From contig OY759217.1 of assembly GCA_963662175.1 (NCBI GenBank), positions 8,682,562 through 8,746,561 on the forward strand: a DNA stretch of 64,000 nucleotides, read 5' to 3'. The notes under the pieces are model-generated. The model was not told the origin of the DNA and made no database searches. It saw only the letters and a program-made list of their open reading frames with translations. Both the position numbers and the translations under genes were made by a program. This stretch comes from Aradus depressus. Lineage: Eukaryota > Arthropoda > Insecta > Hemiptera > Aradidae. Positions 63,296 through 64,000 of the stretch are shown in pieces. How positions within the stretch are numbered: the stretch's first letter is position 1; each line of letters opens with the position of its first letter.

Positions 63296-64000
63296 TAAAT
63301 ATGCTTTGGGTTGTTGCTCAAATTAATTTTTTATATAAATGTGTGACCGTTCCCGTTACTTTCGAAAGCACAATCCAATTGTTTTCAAACTTTGCATGAT
63401 ATTTATTGTTATAAATTGGAAGATCAAATTCTCTTAGAAAATGATGTTTTCTCTCTGTTTTATTTCCGACCGGAACCGATTTTCTACGCAATTGTTTCAT
63501 CATCAGTGGCACATCCTAACAGTACAGCCTGGAGTCTTGGAACTCCCTTGCAAATAGACCAGAGTAAACCTTCAAAAGAATGGTGTGTCTGAATCAACTT
63601 ATGAATTGTCTACGTAGAAAATCAAGCAATGCACATTTTGTAATTATTCAAAAGTAATAAAATTTATTTAATGGTGAAGTCTTTGTCTTGATAATAATTA
63701 CTTTGATGACTTAATTACTTTATAGGGCCCATTGGTACTGAATATATCATCAGACTTTAATACACGTTCGTGTAATTATTCACATTAGAGATGGAATTAG
63801 GGTCAATTAATCGTCATGCAATCCTGGATAATAATTTTCATATGTAAATATTTATTTTTCTTTTATTGACCAGTCTTATTTAGAGGAGTATTGTGTCTGG
63901 AGTATGGGGGCAATCAGGAGACTCATTGGAAAAATATAAGCAGGTCGGAGTTAGATGTAACTATACTCGGCGTCACGAAATAAGGCGGGTGGGTGACAGC
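63296..64000. other. no recognised gene
   Basis: A/T-rich. Short opposing frames (64 and 66 codons) near 63318-63592 are unrecognised. The phrase ttgtttcatcatcagtggca near 63495 vaguely resembles Penelope-like tails, but no second copy supports that. Confidence 0.4.

Overview
This window looks like repeat-dominated nuclear DNA of an animal, most probably an arthropod. It is AT-rich with long A/T and G homopolymers, lacks bacterial-style dense coding, and holds BEL/Pao, Jockey-like, Helitron, pogo/Tigger, hAT-like and tRNA-derived SINE elements. The main SINE ends in an AACCT-type tail that is the complement of the arthropod telomere motif TTAGG. The species cannot be named from the sequence. 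No host gene is recognised with confidence in 64 kb, and essentially every protein-like signal belongs to a transposable element.

Layout. 1-15.9 kb: a Tigger remnant, SINE pieces, a hAT-like non-autonomous element with an 8-bp target duplication (3764-4687), 35-bp and 51-bp tandem arrays, a 5'-truncated LINE with a 13-bp target duplication (10853-11800), a large A/T-rich palindrome (14186-14600) and fragments of a high-copy foldback family called 'family X' here. 15.9-24.7 kb: a nested stack. A decayed Jockey-like LINE (minus strand) is interrupted by a second SINE type with a 12-bp target duplication and by a young BEL/Pao element (17128-23351) with two 578-bp, nearly identical LTRs. The BEL/Pao element keeps a 1347-codon open frame but has lost the reverse transcriptase core in frame. 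25.7-33.3 kb: two non-autonomous Helitron-like elements head to tail (26191-28406, 28410-32452), each with a ~143-bp array followed by a 33-bp array, then a structured LINE 3' end. 33.3-53.8 kb: family X copies, pogo/Tigger-type elements (one with transposase DNA-binding remnants and a MITE inside), intact SINE copies, a G-rich minisatellite (41.7-42.7 kb) and a ~57-bp-arm hairpin near 52.03 kb. 53.8-61 kb: an LTR element (54896-60131) with a coiled-coil gag-like ORF and no pol, bracketed by ~0.8-kb direct repeats. The right-hand repeat runs on into what looks like the empty insertion site. 61-64 kb: a 36-bp array, family X copies and unassigned sequence.

The elements interact mainly by nesting and parasitism. 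Non-autonomous forms (RT-less BEL/Pao, pol-less LTR element, Helitron-like elements without Rep/helicase, MITEs, SINEs) clearly outnumber elements that could move by themselves. No autonomous element is complete here. All assignments are by eye from motifs and internal comparison; no database search was run.
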